Shown piece by piece: positions 34,429-43,327 of a DNA stretch of 64,000 nucleotides. The notes under the pieces are model-generated. The model searched no databases and was not told where the DNA came from. It was given only the letters and a program-made list of their open reading frames with translations. Each line of letters opens with the position of its first letter. Position 1 is the first letter of the stretch. The position numbers and the translations under genes are program-made. The DNA comes from Seleniivibrio woodruffii (GTDB lineage Bacteria > Chrysiogenota > Deferribacteres > Deferribacterales > Geovibrionaceae): NCBI RefSeq assembly GCF_029267515.1, contig NZ_JAJUIS010000005.1:1-64000 (forward strand), given 5' to 3'.

Positions 34429-37077
34429 TTACTTAGCCATATTCCTTAAAACATAGGGCAATATGCCGCCATGCTTAAAGTATTCTATCTCTATCTCCGT
34501 ATCCAGACGGCACATAGCGTCGAATTTAATCTGTTTGCCGTCGGGTTTCGTCGCTGTGACGCTCATGGTGCATCTTGGCGTAACCCTGTCAACACCTGTG
34601 ATGTCGAAGGTTTCAGTTCCGTCCAGACCGAGTGTTTTCCAGCCGTCGCCGTTTGTAAACACCAGCGGCAGAACACCCATTCCAGCGAGGTTGCTTCTGT
34701 GGATACGCTCGAAACTCTCCGCAATAACGGCTTTCACCCCAAGAAGAACGGTACCCTTGGCAGCCCAGTCGCGTGATGAGCCGGAACCGTATTCTTTTCC
34801 GCCGAGGATTATTGTCGGAACGCCCTCCGCAATATATTTCATTGCGGCGTCATAGATATACATCTCTTCGCCGTCGGGCATATGCCGTGTGAGACCGCCC
34901 TCTTTCGGTTCCGCAAGTTTGTTCGCAATGCGCACGTTTGCCAGCGTTCCGCGCATCATGACCTCGTGGTTACCGCGTCGGGAACCGTATGAGTTGAAAT
35001 CTGCTGGTTTAACGCCGTTCTCCTGCAGATATCTGCCTGCTGGGTAGTCAACCGGAATTGTTCCTGCGGGTGATATGTGGTCGGTTGTTATGGTGTCGCC
35101 AAGCATACAGAGGGGTTTCGCACCCTTGATGTCGCATGGTGCGACTGGTGTCAGGCTGAAATTTTCGAAGAACGGTGGTCTTCTGATGTATGTTGATTTT
35201 GAGTCCCAATCGTATATGCTGCCCTTGACAGAGGGAAGAGCACGCCAGTTCTCGTCGCCGTCCAGTATCTCGCTGTAGCGTCTTTTATACTGATCGTTGC
35301 TGACACACTTGCTGACCAGCGCCCACACTTCGTCGTTTGACGGGAAAACATCTTTCATATAAACGTCTTTACCGTCTTTTGACTTACCGATGGGATCTTT
35401 GTAAAGGTCAATGTCCATCGTGCCCGCAAGTGCATAAACTACAACGAGCATGGGCGACGCAAGATAGTTCTGACGAACGAGAGGGTGTATCCTCGCCTCA
35501 AAGTTTCTGTTGCCGGAAAGCACCGACGCAACGTTGAGCTTGTTCTCTTTTATAACTTTTTCAAGTTCGGGTTTCAGGGGTCCCGCGTTCCCGATACAGG
35601 TTGTGCAGCCGTATGCAGCAAGGTTAAAGCCTAGCTGATTGAAATACACATCAACACCAGCCTCGCGCAGATAGTCTGTAACAACCTGAGAACCGGGAGC
35701 AAGACTGGTCTTCACATAAGGCTTAACGGTGAGACCCAGCTCAACCGCTTTTTTAGCAACCAGTCCGGCACCAATCATTACATAGGGGTTTGATGTGTTT
35801 GTGCAGGAGGTGATGGCGGCTATGACCACATCGCTCTCTCTGAGAGTGAATTTTTTGCCGTCCATTTCAACATCAAATGTTCTGGGAGCCGCAACCTCGT
35901 TGGCAACAGTCGCCTTAACAGAGTCCAGCGGAACGTGCTGGTGGGGTTTTTTGGGACCTGCTATGCACTTTTTGACTGTGGAGAGGTCAAGTTCAAGCAC
36001 CTGTGTATATTCAGGCTCCTGTGAATAGTCGTTGAACAGCAGGTTAGCTTTTGTATAGTTTTCAACAAAGTCCGCTACGTCGCTTCTGTTCGTATTGCGC
36101 AGATATCGCAGCGTTTCGTCGTCAACAGCAAAAAAGCCCATTGTGGAACCGAACTCAGGGGACATGTTGGATATAGTGGCTCTGTCGGGCAGAGTGAGTG
36201 ATTTCAGTCCGGGTCCGAACACTTCCACGAATTTTTCAACAACCTTAGCCTTGCGCAGAAGCTCCGTGATGGAGAGCACCACGTCCGTACCTGTGATGCC
36301 TTCGGCTATTTTGCCTGTGAGTCGCAGACCGATAACCTCAGGAATAGGCATATAGTACGGCTGACCAAGCATAACCGCTTCCGCCTCAATACCGCCCACA
36401 CCCCAGCCCAGAACTCCGATGGCGTTTATCATGGTGGTATGGGAGTCCGTACCCACGAGGGTATCGCAGAAGGCTGTTTTTTCGCCGTGTACGTCACCTT
36501 TCAGAACTACCTGACCGAGGTATTCAAGGTTAACCTGATGGCAGATACCGGATTTCGGGGGGACTATGCGCATGTTGTTAAAGCTCGCCTGAGCCCATTT
36601 AAGGAATGCGTAGCGTTCGCCGTTGCGTTCATATTCTTTTACAACGTTCTTATCCAGCGAATCAGGCGTCCCGTAATAGTCCACCTGAACTGAGTGGTCA
36701 ACAATAAGGTCAACGGGCACAAGGGGATTAATGAAAGAAGCGTCTTTTCCCTTTTCAACAAGAGCATCACGCATCGCGGCAAGGTCAACAACGCCGGGAA
36801 CGCCCGTGTAGTCCTGCATAATAACCCTTGCAGGGTGATATGGTATTTCATAAGGAACCGCATAGGACTTTTTCCACTTTCCAAGTTCCTTAACGGCGTC
36901 CTCCTTAACAATCCTTCCGTCGAAATTTCTCACAAGGTTTTCAAGCAACACTCTGATGGAAAAGGGCAGTTTCTGTATATCCGCAATTCCTGCGTCGCGC
37001 ACTTTTTTCAGGTCGTAATAGGCGTAAATCTGACCGCCAAATTCAAAATGACTTCTGAATTGCTCTCTGTTCATCAT
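34429..37077 (-). CDS. acnA: Aconitate hydratase A
   Basis: An 882-residue aconitase of the AcnA/IRP1 type, isomerising citrate and isocitrate in the TCA cycle (either direction) with a [4Fe-4S] cluster. The cluster ligands are in TSCTNTSNP and CTTCIGNAGPL. Substrate blocks GTDSHTTMINAIGVLGWGVGGIEAEA, GDTITTDHISPAG and the swivelling C-terminal domain (GGKEYGSGSSRDWAAKGT; AESFERIHRSNLAGMGVLPL) are intact. AAGGAG lies just before tandem ATGs at 37077 and 37074, either of which can start it. Together with KorAB at 50-53 kb it fits a complete TCA-type cycle. Confidence 0.97.
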   Translation of the reverse strand: MMNREQFRSHFEFGGQIYAYYDLKKVRDAGIADIQKLPFSIRVLLENLVRNFDGRIVKEDAVKELGKWKKSYAVPYEIPYHPARVIMQDYTGVPGVVDLAAMRDALVEKGKDASFINPLVPVDLIVDHSVQVDYYGTPDSLDKNVVKEYERNGERYAFLKWAQASFNNMRIVPPKSGICHQVNLEYLGQVVLKGDVHGEKTAFCDTLVGTDSHTTMINAIGVLGWGVGGIEAEAVMLGQPYYMPIPEVIGLRLTGKIAEGITGTDVVLSITELLRKAKVVEKFVEVFGPGLKSLTLPDRATISNMSPEFGSTMGFFAVDDETLRYLRNTNRSDVADFVENYTKANLLFNDYSQEPEYTQVLELDLSTVKKCIAGPKKPHQHVPLDSVKATVANEVAAPRTFDVEMDGKKFTLRESDVVIAAITSCTNTSNPYVMIGAGLVAKKAVELGLTVKPYVKTSLAPGSQVVTDYLREAGVDVYFNQLGFNLAAYGCTTCIGNAGPLKPELEKVIKENKLNVASVLSGNRNFEARIHPLVRQNYLASPMLVVVYALAGTMDIDLYKDPIGKSKDGKDVYMKDVFPSNDEVWALVSKCVSNDQYKRRYSEILDGDENWRALPSVKGSIYDWDSKSTYIRRPPFFENFSLTPVAPCDIKGAKPLCMLGDTITTDHISPAGTIPVDYPAGRYLQENGVKPADFNSYGSRRGNHEVMMRGTLANVRIANKLAEPKEGGLTRHMPDGEEMYIYDAAMKYIAEGVPTIILGGKEYGSGSSRDWAAKGTVLLGVKAVIAESFERIHRSNLAGMGVLPLVFTNGDGWKTLGLDGTETFDITGVDRVTPRCTMSVTATKPDGKQIKFDAMCRLDTEIEIEYFKHGGILPYVLRNMAK

Positions 37078-37173
37078 TCGTCTCCTTGTTTTTTAATCAA
37101 CCATGTATAATTTTACTCTTATTATTCTCAGACGCAAATAAATTAAATAAGTTTAAGGAAAAAAGGTATTAAA

Positions 37174-37629
37174 TTGAAAGCACAGAAACTGCAAAGAACG
37201 CAAAAACTGAACATATCCATTGAAATGGCATGGGATTTTTTCTCATCCCCGATGAATCTGGCGGACATCACCCCGCCGTGGCTTGATTTCAGAGTAATGT
37301 CAGAAGTTCCGGACAGAATGTATGAAGGGATGATGGTACAGTATAAGGTTCACCCTTTCGCCGGACTGCCGGTTTGGTGGGTAACTGAAATAACCCATGT
37401 TAAAGAGCCGTTTTTCTTTGTGGACGAACAGCGGAAGGGACCTTATGCCCTCTGGCACCACGAGCACCATTTCAAAGAGACCGACGGAGGAGTGCTCATG
37501 ACGGATACGGTACACTATATCCTGCCTTTCTCTGCTGCAGCACAGCCGCTTATGGGCCGGTACGTCGCGCGGAAGCTGGACGACATTTTCAATTACAGGG
37601 CGGAAACGCTTAAACATCTGTTTTTATAA
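37174..37629 (+). CDS. SRPBCC-fold ligand-binding protein
   Basis: A 151-residue START/polyketide-cyclase-like protein. The family N-terminal region is clear: FFSSPMNLADITPPWLDFRV, and the C-terminal helix (FNYRAETLKHLF) closes the cavity. These small cytoplasmic proteins bind hydrophobic ligands; close relatives are annotated only as SRPBCC or CDP-paratose-epimerase-fused domains. The start is TTG at 37174, with AAAGG upstream; no ATG fits. It diverges from acnA. Confidence 0.8.
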   Translation: MKAQKLQRTQKLNISIEMAWDFFSSPMNLADITPPWLDFRVMSEVPDRMYEGMMVQYKVHPFAGLPVWWVTEITHVKEPFFFVDEQRKGPYALWHHEHHFKETDGGVLMTDTVHYILPFSAAAQPLMGRYVARKLDDIFNYRAETLKHLFL

Positions 37630-37683
37630 TTTATTTAATATTGCCTGACAATTTTATGACATATACCTACTATTTAGAGTGGT

Positions 37684-39522
37684 ATGTTAAAAACAATGGA
37701 ACTGCCCCTTGCATGGCAGAAAAGACTTATTCATCTTGAACATGCTTTTCAGCCCATAATAAACCCGCTGAGCGGGCGGCTTTTTGCCGTTGAGGCGCTT
37801 CTGCGAGGATGGGACAAAGCCGGATTCAGCAGTATCTTCGACCTTTTCGACGCGGCGTTTGAAGACGGAATACTTCTCCCGCTGGATCTTGAACTGAGGC
37901 GCAAGGCAGTCGAAAAATTCACCAAAATACCACACCACAAAAAGATAAAGCTCTTCTATAATTTCGACGTGCGCATCACTGACATGTGCGACTATCAGCC
38001 CGGAATGTCCGGACGCATAATGCAGGACATAGGACTTGACCCCGGCGTCTTCTGCTTCGAGATAAGCGAACGTCACAAGATGAACGACAAGAACATGAAC
38101 TGCCTGCTGAACAGTGCAAAGACCTCCGGCTGCCGCATAGCCATAGACGATTTCGGTTCCGGATTCGCAAATTTTGAACTGTTCTATTTCAGTGAGCCGG
38201 ACTACATAAAGCTGGACCGCTTCCTTGTCTCCGACATCCACAAGGATGTTCGCAAGCGTAAGTTCTGCACACATATAATAAACCTTGCACACTTTTTCGG
38301 AATCAGCATCATAGCCGAAGGCATAGAGACCGAGCGGGAGTTTCTCTCCTGCCGCGACATGGGCGTTGACCTGATACAGGGCTATTTCGTCGCCCGCCCC
38401 TCGCTGGAAACATCAGACATGCTGCCTGTTTTCGGGCACGTCGAATCGCTTTTTGCAAACAACAGACGGATGAACACTCAGGATGCGCACCTTGTCAGCA
38501 ACGAAATGGTCTACATAGACCCCATAGACGTCAATGGTTCCGTTGAGGAGCTTCTGCAAAAGATAAGCGCAAAGCCCGACCTCAGCTTCGTACCGGTCGT
38601 TGACGCTAACAACATCCCGGTGGGGATAATCAGCGAAAACAACCTTAAACAATACCTTTACAAACCATACGGCAAAGAACTGCTCTTTAACCGCAGCCAC
38701 ACCCCCTCCATAAAAAAATTCATGAAGAAATGCCCAATAATAGAGATAACCATTCCGCTTGAGCAGATGCTTGAGATATATGTTGCTAACCCCGAATCTG
38801 AAGGCATAATCATCACAAAAGACCTTAAATATCATGGTTTTATGACAGCTCAATCACTGCTTAACACTCTTAACGAAAAGAATCTTGCCTTTGCGCGCGA
38901 CATGAACCCTCTCACAAAACTGCCCGGCAACAGCCTTATCAACAACTATCTGAACAAAGCATACAAGGACGAGGACAGTTCCTACGTCTTCATATATTTT
39001 GACTTCGACAACTTCAAGCCGTTCAACGACCGCTTCGGATTCCGCCAGGGCGACCGCGCTATCATGATGTTCACGGAGATAATGCGCGAAAGGATAACCG
39101 AGGCAAACACATTCATAGGACACATAGGGGGCGACGATTTCTTCTGCGGTGTCTCGTTCAGCAGCAGCAACCCTGAAAGCGGTATAAACGTCATGGCGGT
39201 TATAAACAAAGTAATTTATGACTTTACAGACACAGCCGCTTCATTTTATGATCCCAACGAGGTTGAAGCAAAATGCTACAGCGCGAAGGACAGGGACGGC
39301 ATCGAAAAACTCTTCCCGCTGCTCTCCGTCAGCGCCGCCATAATCAGGCTGCCCGAAGGAAAAAGGGACTACACATCCGACGACCTCAGCAACACCCTTG
39401 CGCTTTTGAAAAAAGAGGCGAAAAAATCAAAAACAAAAACAGCTTTCATTGATCTCGGTTCGGACACAAAGGCTGACACCCGCATCAATCTGCTGCTGAA
39501 ACATGCGATAAATACTATTTAG
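37684..39522 (+). CDS. Cyclic-di-GMP protein: EAL - CBS pair - GGDEF
   Basis: A 612-residue cytoplasmic signalling protein. The EAL phosphodiesterase domain (about 15-245) keeps its catalytic residues: E37-A-L, YNFDVR, the Glu of EISERHK, AIDDFGSG, the Lys of IKLDRF and AEGIETE. A CBS-domain pair (about 275-395) follows, likely binding adenine nucleotides. The GGDEF domain (about 410-605) has GGDDF in place of GGDEF and no RxxD inhibitory site. It is probably an active c-di-GMP phosphodiesterase with a weak or regulatory cyclase domain, gated by energy state. No transmembrane region or strong SD is seen. Confidence 0.92.
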   Translation: MLKTMELPLAWQKRLIHLEHAFQPIINPLSGRLFAVEALLRGWDKAGFSSIFDLFDAAFEDGILLPLDLELRRKAVEKFTKIPHHKKIKLFYNFDVRITDMCDYQPGMSGRIMQDIGLDPGVFCFEISERHKMNDKNMNCLLNSAKTSGCRIAIDDFGSGFANFELFYFSEPDYIKLDRFLVSDIHKDVRKRKFCTHIINLAHFFGISIIAEGIETEREFLSCRDMGVDLIQGYFVARPSLETSDMLPVFGHVESLFANNRRMNTQDAHLVSNEMVYIDPIDVNGSVEELLQKISAKPDLSFVPVVDANNIPVGIISENNLKQYLYKPYGKELLFNRSHTPSIKKFMKKCPIIEITIPLEQMLEIYVANPESEGIIITKDLKYHGFMTAQSLLNTLNEKNLAFARDMNPLTKLPGNSLINNYLNKAYKDEDSSYVFIYFDFDNFKPFNDRFGFRQGDRAIMMFTEIMRERITEANTFIGHIGGDDFFCGVSFSSSNPESGINVMAVINKVIYDFTDTAASFYDPNEVEAKCYSAKDRDGIEKLFPLLSVSAAIIRLPEGKRDYTSDDLSNTLALLKKEAKKSKTKTAFIDLGSDTKADTRINLLLKHAINTI

Positions 39523-39536
39523 TTGAACCCGACCCC

Positions 39537-39565
39537 TTGACATCCTGCGCCGTTCATCTTATAAA
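39537..39565 (+). promoter_or_regulatory. Sigma-70 promoter of the CBS-pyrophosphatase gene
   Basis: TTGACA (39537-39542), a 17-nt spacer and TATAAA (39560-39565), near consensus, 39 nt before the ATG. Confidence 0.8.
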
Positions 39566-39604
39566 ATCACACCAATCCGGTATCCTATCCGCCATGAGGT
39601 CAAT

Positions 39605-41245
39605 ATGTCAGAAGTAATCATCGTAGGACACAAAAACCCCGACAGCGACTCCGTCTGCTCTGCATACGCCTATGCACAGCTTAAAAACCGCATGAACGAC
39701 GGCAACAGATATACTCCGGCCAGATGCGGCAACATAAACAAACAGACAAGGTTCATCTTCGAACGTTTCGGCGCAGACGTGCCGAAATTCATCAGCGACG
39801 TCTACCCGAAAGTTAAAGACGTTATGACCCACAAGGTCATAGCCATAGATGAAAACGACCCCATAAAGGGAGTTCTGCGCAATATCGAGGAACTCAAGAT
39901 ACGCATTACCCCTGTGACAACAGGCGGGGTAAAACTCTGCGGAGTGATAAGCATCCTCGAAATAGCGCATTTCTTCACTCCGGAAGATCCGTCAAAACGC
40001 CCTGAATACCTTTTCCGCGGTTCGAATTTTGAAAAATCAGTCAAAGGCTACACACACATCCGAGGCGAAAGAGAGGAGTTCACAGCAGGCTTTATGGTGG
40101 GAGCAATGCCATATGACCGCTTTGTGGAGCGCATGGAATCCGTTGACAAGGAACGTACCGTTCTGATAGTAGGCAAACGCCGCGACATAGTTGAATATGC
40201 AGTGGAAAACCAGCTCCCCGCAATCGTCCTCACAGGGATGCGCGGAGAACAGGACATAGATTTCGATTTTACTGACTTCAAAGGCTGGGTATACGTTTCA
40301 GAACTGGACACAGCGGAAACACTCCGCAACCTCCAGCTAAGTATACCGGCAAAGGCGTTCATGACCACCGACATACCTGAACTTTCCGCCGAAGATTACC
40401 TGGAAGCGGCCAGCACAACCCTCATGAGCGTTGACCACAAAGGTCTTCCTGTCACAAACGACGGAAGACTGACAGGCATACTCACCCGCTCCGATATCAT
40501 CAAAAAAGCCCAGAAAGAGCTTATCCTTATGGATCACAACGAGCTTTCGCAGGCTGTTGACGGAGCAGAATCGGCACGCATAGTTGAAATCATAGACCAC
40601 CACAGACTCGGTACGATAAAAACTAAAACCCCCATTCACTTTTTCGCAAAACCGGTGGGCAGCACCTGCACACTGGTCTATCAGCTCTTTAAAATCAACG
40701 GCGAAGCACCTGACAGGCTCACCGCTTCCATACTGCTTTCCGGTATACTTTCGGATACGGTTATCCTGAAATCACCAACTACAACACCGCAGGATGAACA
40801 GGCTGTCAGAGAGCTTGCGGAACTGGCGGAGCTTGAATACATGTCCTACGGAGTGGAGATGTTCTCATCCACCGACAGTCTGAAATCCAGAGAACCCAGA
40901 GATATCCTCGGAACGGATTTCAAAGTGTTCAACGAATACGAAATGTCCGTTGGAATAGGTCAGGTGGAGGTGGTAAACCTTGAAGAACTTGGCGACACTC
41001 AGGACGCTCTCTTCAAAGTTATCGACGAAGTTAAAAATGAAAAGGGGCTTAACTGGTGTATGCTCCTTGTTACGGACATAATAAAAGAGGAATCCGTGCT
41101 TCTGACCAGCGGTCACGAGGCGGCGGAAAAACTGCTCGCATACAAGCCCACGGCGGCAAAAAGATTTTTCCTGCCAGGCGTGCTTTCCAGAAAGAAACAG
41201 CTTCTGCCTGAGATACTCAGGGTTCTTGAAGAGCTCACCGCCTAA
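39605..41245 (+). CDS. Family II inorganic pyrophosphatase with CBS-DRTGG regulatory insert
   Basis: A 546-residue Mn/Co-dependent pyrophosphatase of the DHH superfamily, hydrolysing PPi in the cytoplasm. The order is: N-terminal catalytic part (GHKNPDSDS metal motif, 8-16), CBS1 (about 75-130, VKDVMTHKVIAI), DRTGG domain (about 150-235), CBS2 (about 250-300, TGILTRSDII), then the rest of the DHH domain (IIDHHRLG) and the DHHA2 tail. In characterised CBS-PPases AMP/ADP inhibit, and ATP or diadenosine polyphosphates activate. GAGGTC precedes the ATG. Its stop overlaps by 4 nt the stop of the convergent kinase gene. Confidence 0.93.
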   Translation: MSEVIIVGHKNPDSDSVCSAYAYAQLKNRMNDGNRYTPARCGNINKQTRFIFERFGADVPKFISDVYPKVKDVMTHKVIAIDENDPIKGVLRNIEELKIRITPVTTGGVKLCGVISILEIAHFFTPEDPSKRPEYLFRGSNFEKSVKGYTHIRGEREEFTAGFMVGAMPYDRFVERMESVDKERTVLIVGKRRDIVEYAVENQLPAIVLTGMRGEQDIDFDFTDFKGWVYVSELDTAETLRNLQLSIPAKAFMTTDIPELSAEDYLEAASTTLMSVDHKGLPVTNDGRLTGILTRSDIIKKAQKELILMDHNELSQAVDGAESARIVEIIDHHRLGTIKTKTPIHFFAKPVGSTCTLVYQLFKINGEAPDRLTASILLSGILSDTVILKSPTTTPQDEQAVRELAELAELEYMSYGVEMFSSTDSLKSREPRDILGTDFKVFNEYEMSVGIGQVEVVNLEELGDTQDALFKVIDEVKNEKGLNWCMLLVTDIIKEESVLLTSGHEAAEKLLAYKPTAAKRFFLPGVLSRKKQLLPEILRVLEELTA

Positions 41246-42852
41246 GATTTCTGATACGGCAGGCTTACGGTCATAACGGTGCCGACAGGCATTGATGCGG
41301 CCGTAAGTCTGCCGTTCATATGTTGTTCCACGATAACTTTCGACATATACAGACCGATACCGGATCCGCCTGTTTTCGTCGTAAAATAAGGGTCGAACAT
41401 CTTTTCCGCAATGTCGCTGTTTATTCCGCATCCGTTGTCGGTTATATAGATATTCAGCGTATCGCCCGCCTCTTCCACCTTGATTGATATTCTGCCGTCG
41501 TTGGAGTTCTTTTCTATAATAGCATCAACCGCGTTGTTGATTATGTTAATGACAACCTGTTTAAACTCCGCCGGAACGCCTTTCAAGCGGATAAAATCGT
41601 TATTTTCGAGAGCCTGCTGAATGTTGGTCTCGTCCGCATGAAGAGTTCTTTCCGCTGCGAAACAACAGAAATTTATTGCCACATTGCTGTTCTTCATCCG
41701 AGCGCTTTGCAGTGAAATAACCTCAGCAAGCATCCTGAACATTGAAAAATTCTCTTCGTCCTGACCGGAACGGAAAAAGCTGCTGAGATCATCCATTGTC
41801 TTTGAAATGGTCTTTATGAGCGCCATGGAATCTTTTGTAAGATCCTTTATGTACGCCTCGTCCAGTTCGCCCGCGTTGTACGCATCCTCAAGGTCTTCGA
41901 TATTTATACCCAGAGCAGAAAGGGGCTGCCTCCATTGATGAGCAATGGCGCTTATCATCTGTCCCATTGCGAGAAAGCGTGACTGTTCGAAAATTATCTG
42001 CTCATTCTTCTTCCGTTTGTCCGTTTCCTCAACAACTGCCTTCGCAAGCTCAAGGTTAACCGTTTCAAGCTCTTTCTGCTTGTCCATCAACTGTTTTTCA
42101 GCTTCCATCTTCTCCGTTATGTCGTGGAAGATGTGGACGATGCTGCCGGAGGGAAGCCTGTACAGATAGCTGTTGAACCAGCCGCGGATCATATCGTCTT
42201 CATAGAACATTTTGTCGGCTTTAAGGGGCTGTCCGGTCTGCTGCACCTGATTTATCGACTCAAGAAAGCCGTATTTCAGGGCGTTTTTGTAGATTGCTGT
42301 TATGGGTCTTGACACGAGATCGGTTCTCTCCCTTTTCAAAAGGGTACAGGCAGTGTTATTGACATCAGTGAAGATATATTTGCTGCCGAACTCTATCAGA
42401 TCGTAAATTGCAACGCCGCTGGACATATTATTGAATAGTTCCCGGTATTTAAGCTCGCTCTCTTTAACAGAGGTGTCATTCTTGAACTTATGCAGTGCAA
42501 GCTCTATGGTGGTCTGCAGAGTGGATTCGTCTATGGGGGCATATATATAGCCGTAGTGATTGGTTTTCATGGTCTGATACAGCGTGCGGCTGTTTATCGC
42601 TTCGGTGTAATAGATAACAGGTACACCGAACTCCGCCTGAACCAGAGATGCTTTGGCGATTATATTCTTGTCCGCATTAACAGTCATATCGACAATGAGA
42701 ATATCCGGCATGTATGATTTCACAGCGGCATTGAGATCGTCCGTTCTGAAATTAACTGTTTTAACGGCGTACATAAGCCCTTTCAGGGCGTTCTCAAGTG
42801 TTCCTGTGGAGCCGGATTTCGCCTCCACGATAATAACGTTCCTGCTTTTCAT
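41242..42852 (-). CDS. Sensor histidine kinase with degenerate receiver and PAS domains
   Basis: A 536-residue cytoplasmic kinase. An N-terminal receiver-like domain (1-120) keeps the central Asp (PDILIVDMTV) but lacks the paired acidic residues (IIVEAKSG) and has Ala where the conserved Lys sits (YIYAPID). A PAS domain (about 135-255) and a coiled coil follow. The kinase core has H-box AIAHQWRQPLSALG, N-box (QVVINIINNAVDAI), DNGCGI and GSGIGLYM. No transmembrane segment is seen, so it senses an internal signal or a partner. It is downstream of the STAS gene on the same strand (59-nt gap). No dedicated DNA-binding response regulator is nearby. Confidence 0.93.
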   Translation of the reverse strand: MKSRNVIIVEAKSGSTGTLENALKGLMYAVKTVNFRTDDLNAAVKSYMPDILIVDMTVNADKNIIAKASLVQAEFGVPVIYYTEAINSRTLYQTMKTNHYGYIYAPIDESTLQTTIELALHKFKNDTSVKESELKYRELFNNMSSGVAIYDLIEFGSKYIFTDVNNTACTLLKRERTDLVSRPITAIYKNALKYGFLESINQVQQTGQPLKADKMFYEDDMIRGWFNSYLYRLPSGSIVHIFHDITEKMEAEKQLMDKQKELETVNLELAKAVVEETDKRKKNEQIIFEQSRFLAMGQMISAIAHQWRQPLSALGINIEDLEDAYNAGELDEAYIKDLTKDSMALIKTISKTMDDLSSFFRSGQDEENFSMFRMLAEVISLQSARMKNSNVAINFCCFAAERTLHADETNIQQALENNDFIRLKGVPAEFKQVVINIINNAVDAIIEKNSNDGRISIKVEEAGDTLNIYITDNGCGINSDIAEKMFDPYFTTKTGGSGIGLYMSKVIVEQHMNGRLTAASMPVGTVMTVSLPYQKS

Positions 42853-42911
42853 ATCACCCCGGTTTAGCCTATAACAGCGCCAATAACAATAACAAAATGA
42901 GAATCCCCGGT

Positions 42912-43214
42912 TTACAGACCGTCTGTGTTGCGCACATTGAACAGTTTTATCAGGTTCAGATCCTCAAGCAGACTGTAAAGCCTGTTGTCATGCACCAGAA
43001 GCGACAGGTTTATGCCGTCTCTGTGGATTATCTTTGTAAAAAAGCCGATTATGGCTGACGTGATTGTCATGGAATCGGTTATCTCTATAATAAGCACCTT
43101 CTCGCCTGTGGCGATGAAGCTAAGCACAGCATTTTTAATATCGGTGTAGTTCTCGATGGTCTTGACCTCGCCGCTCAGCAGCATTGTGTTTTTGTTTGGA
43201 AAATCTATGTGCAT
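42912..43214 (-). CDS. STAS-domain protein (anti-anti-sigma factor type)
   Basis: A 100-residue single STAS domain. The strand-turn VLIIEITDSMTITSAIIGFF matches the SpoIIAA phosphorylation site region (D-S-x-x-[IL]-x-S), with S68 and S73 as candidate phospho-serines. Such proteins switch partners between a serine kinase and its target and are reset by a PP2C phosphatase. Divergently across a 113-nt gap lies a gene with both PP2C and GHKL-ATPase domains, the expected partner. Confidence 0.72.
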   Translation of the reverse strand: MHIDFPNKNTMLLSGEVKTIENYTDIKNAVLSFIATGEKVLIIEITDSMTITSAIIGFFTKIIHRDGINLSLLVHDNRLYSLLEDLNLIKLFNVRNTDGL

Positions 43215-43327
43215 ACTCTGCCCCTGAAAAACTGAGAACCATTTTATTTTGATTTTTTCTCTTTGTTATTATAAACTGAAACTGACAGAAATTCATCAAA
43301 ATAAAATTGTCAGCCCGACGGATATTT

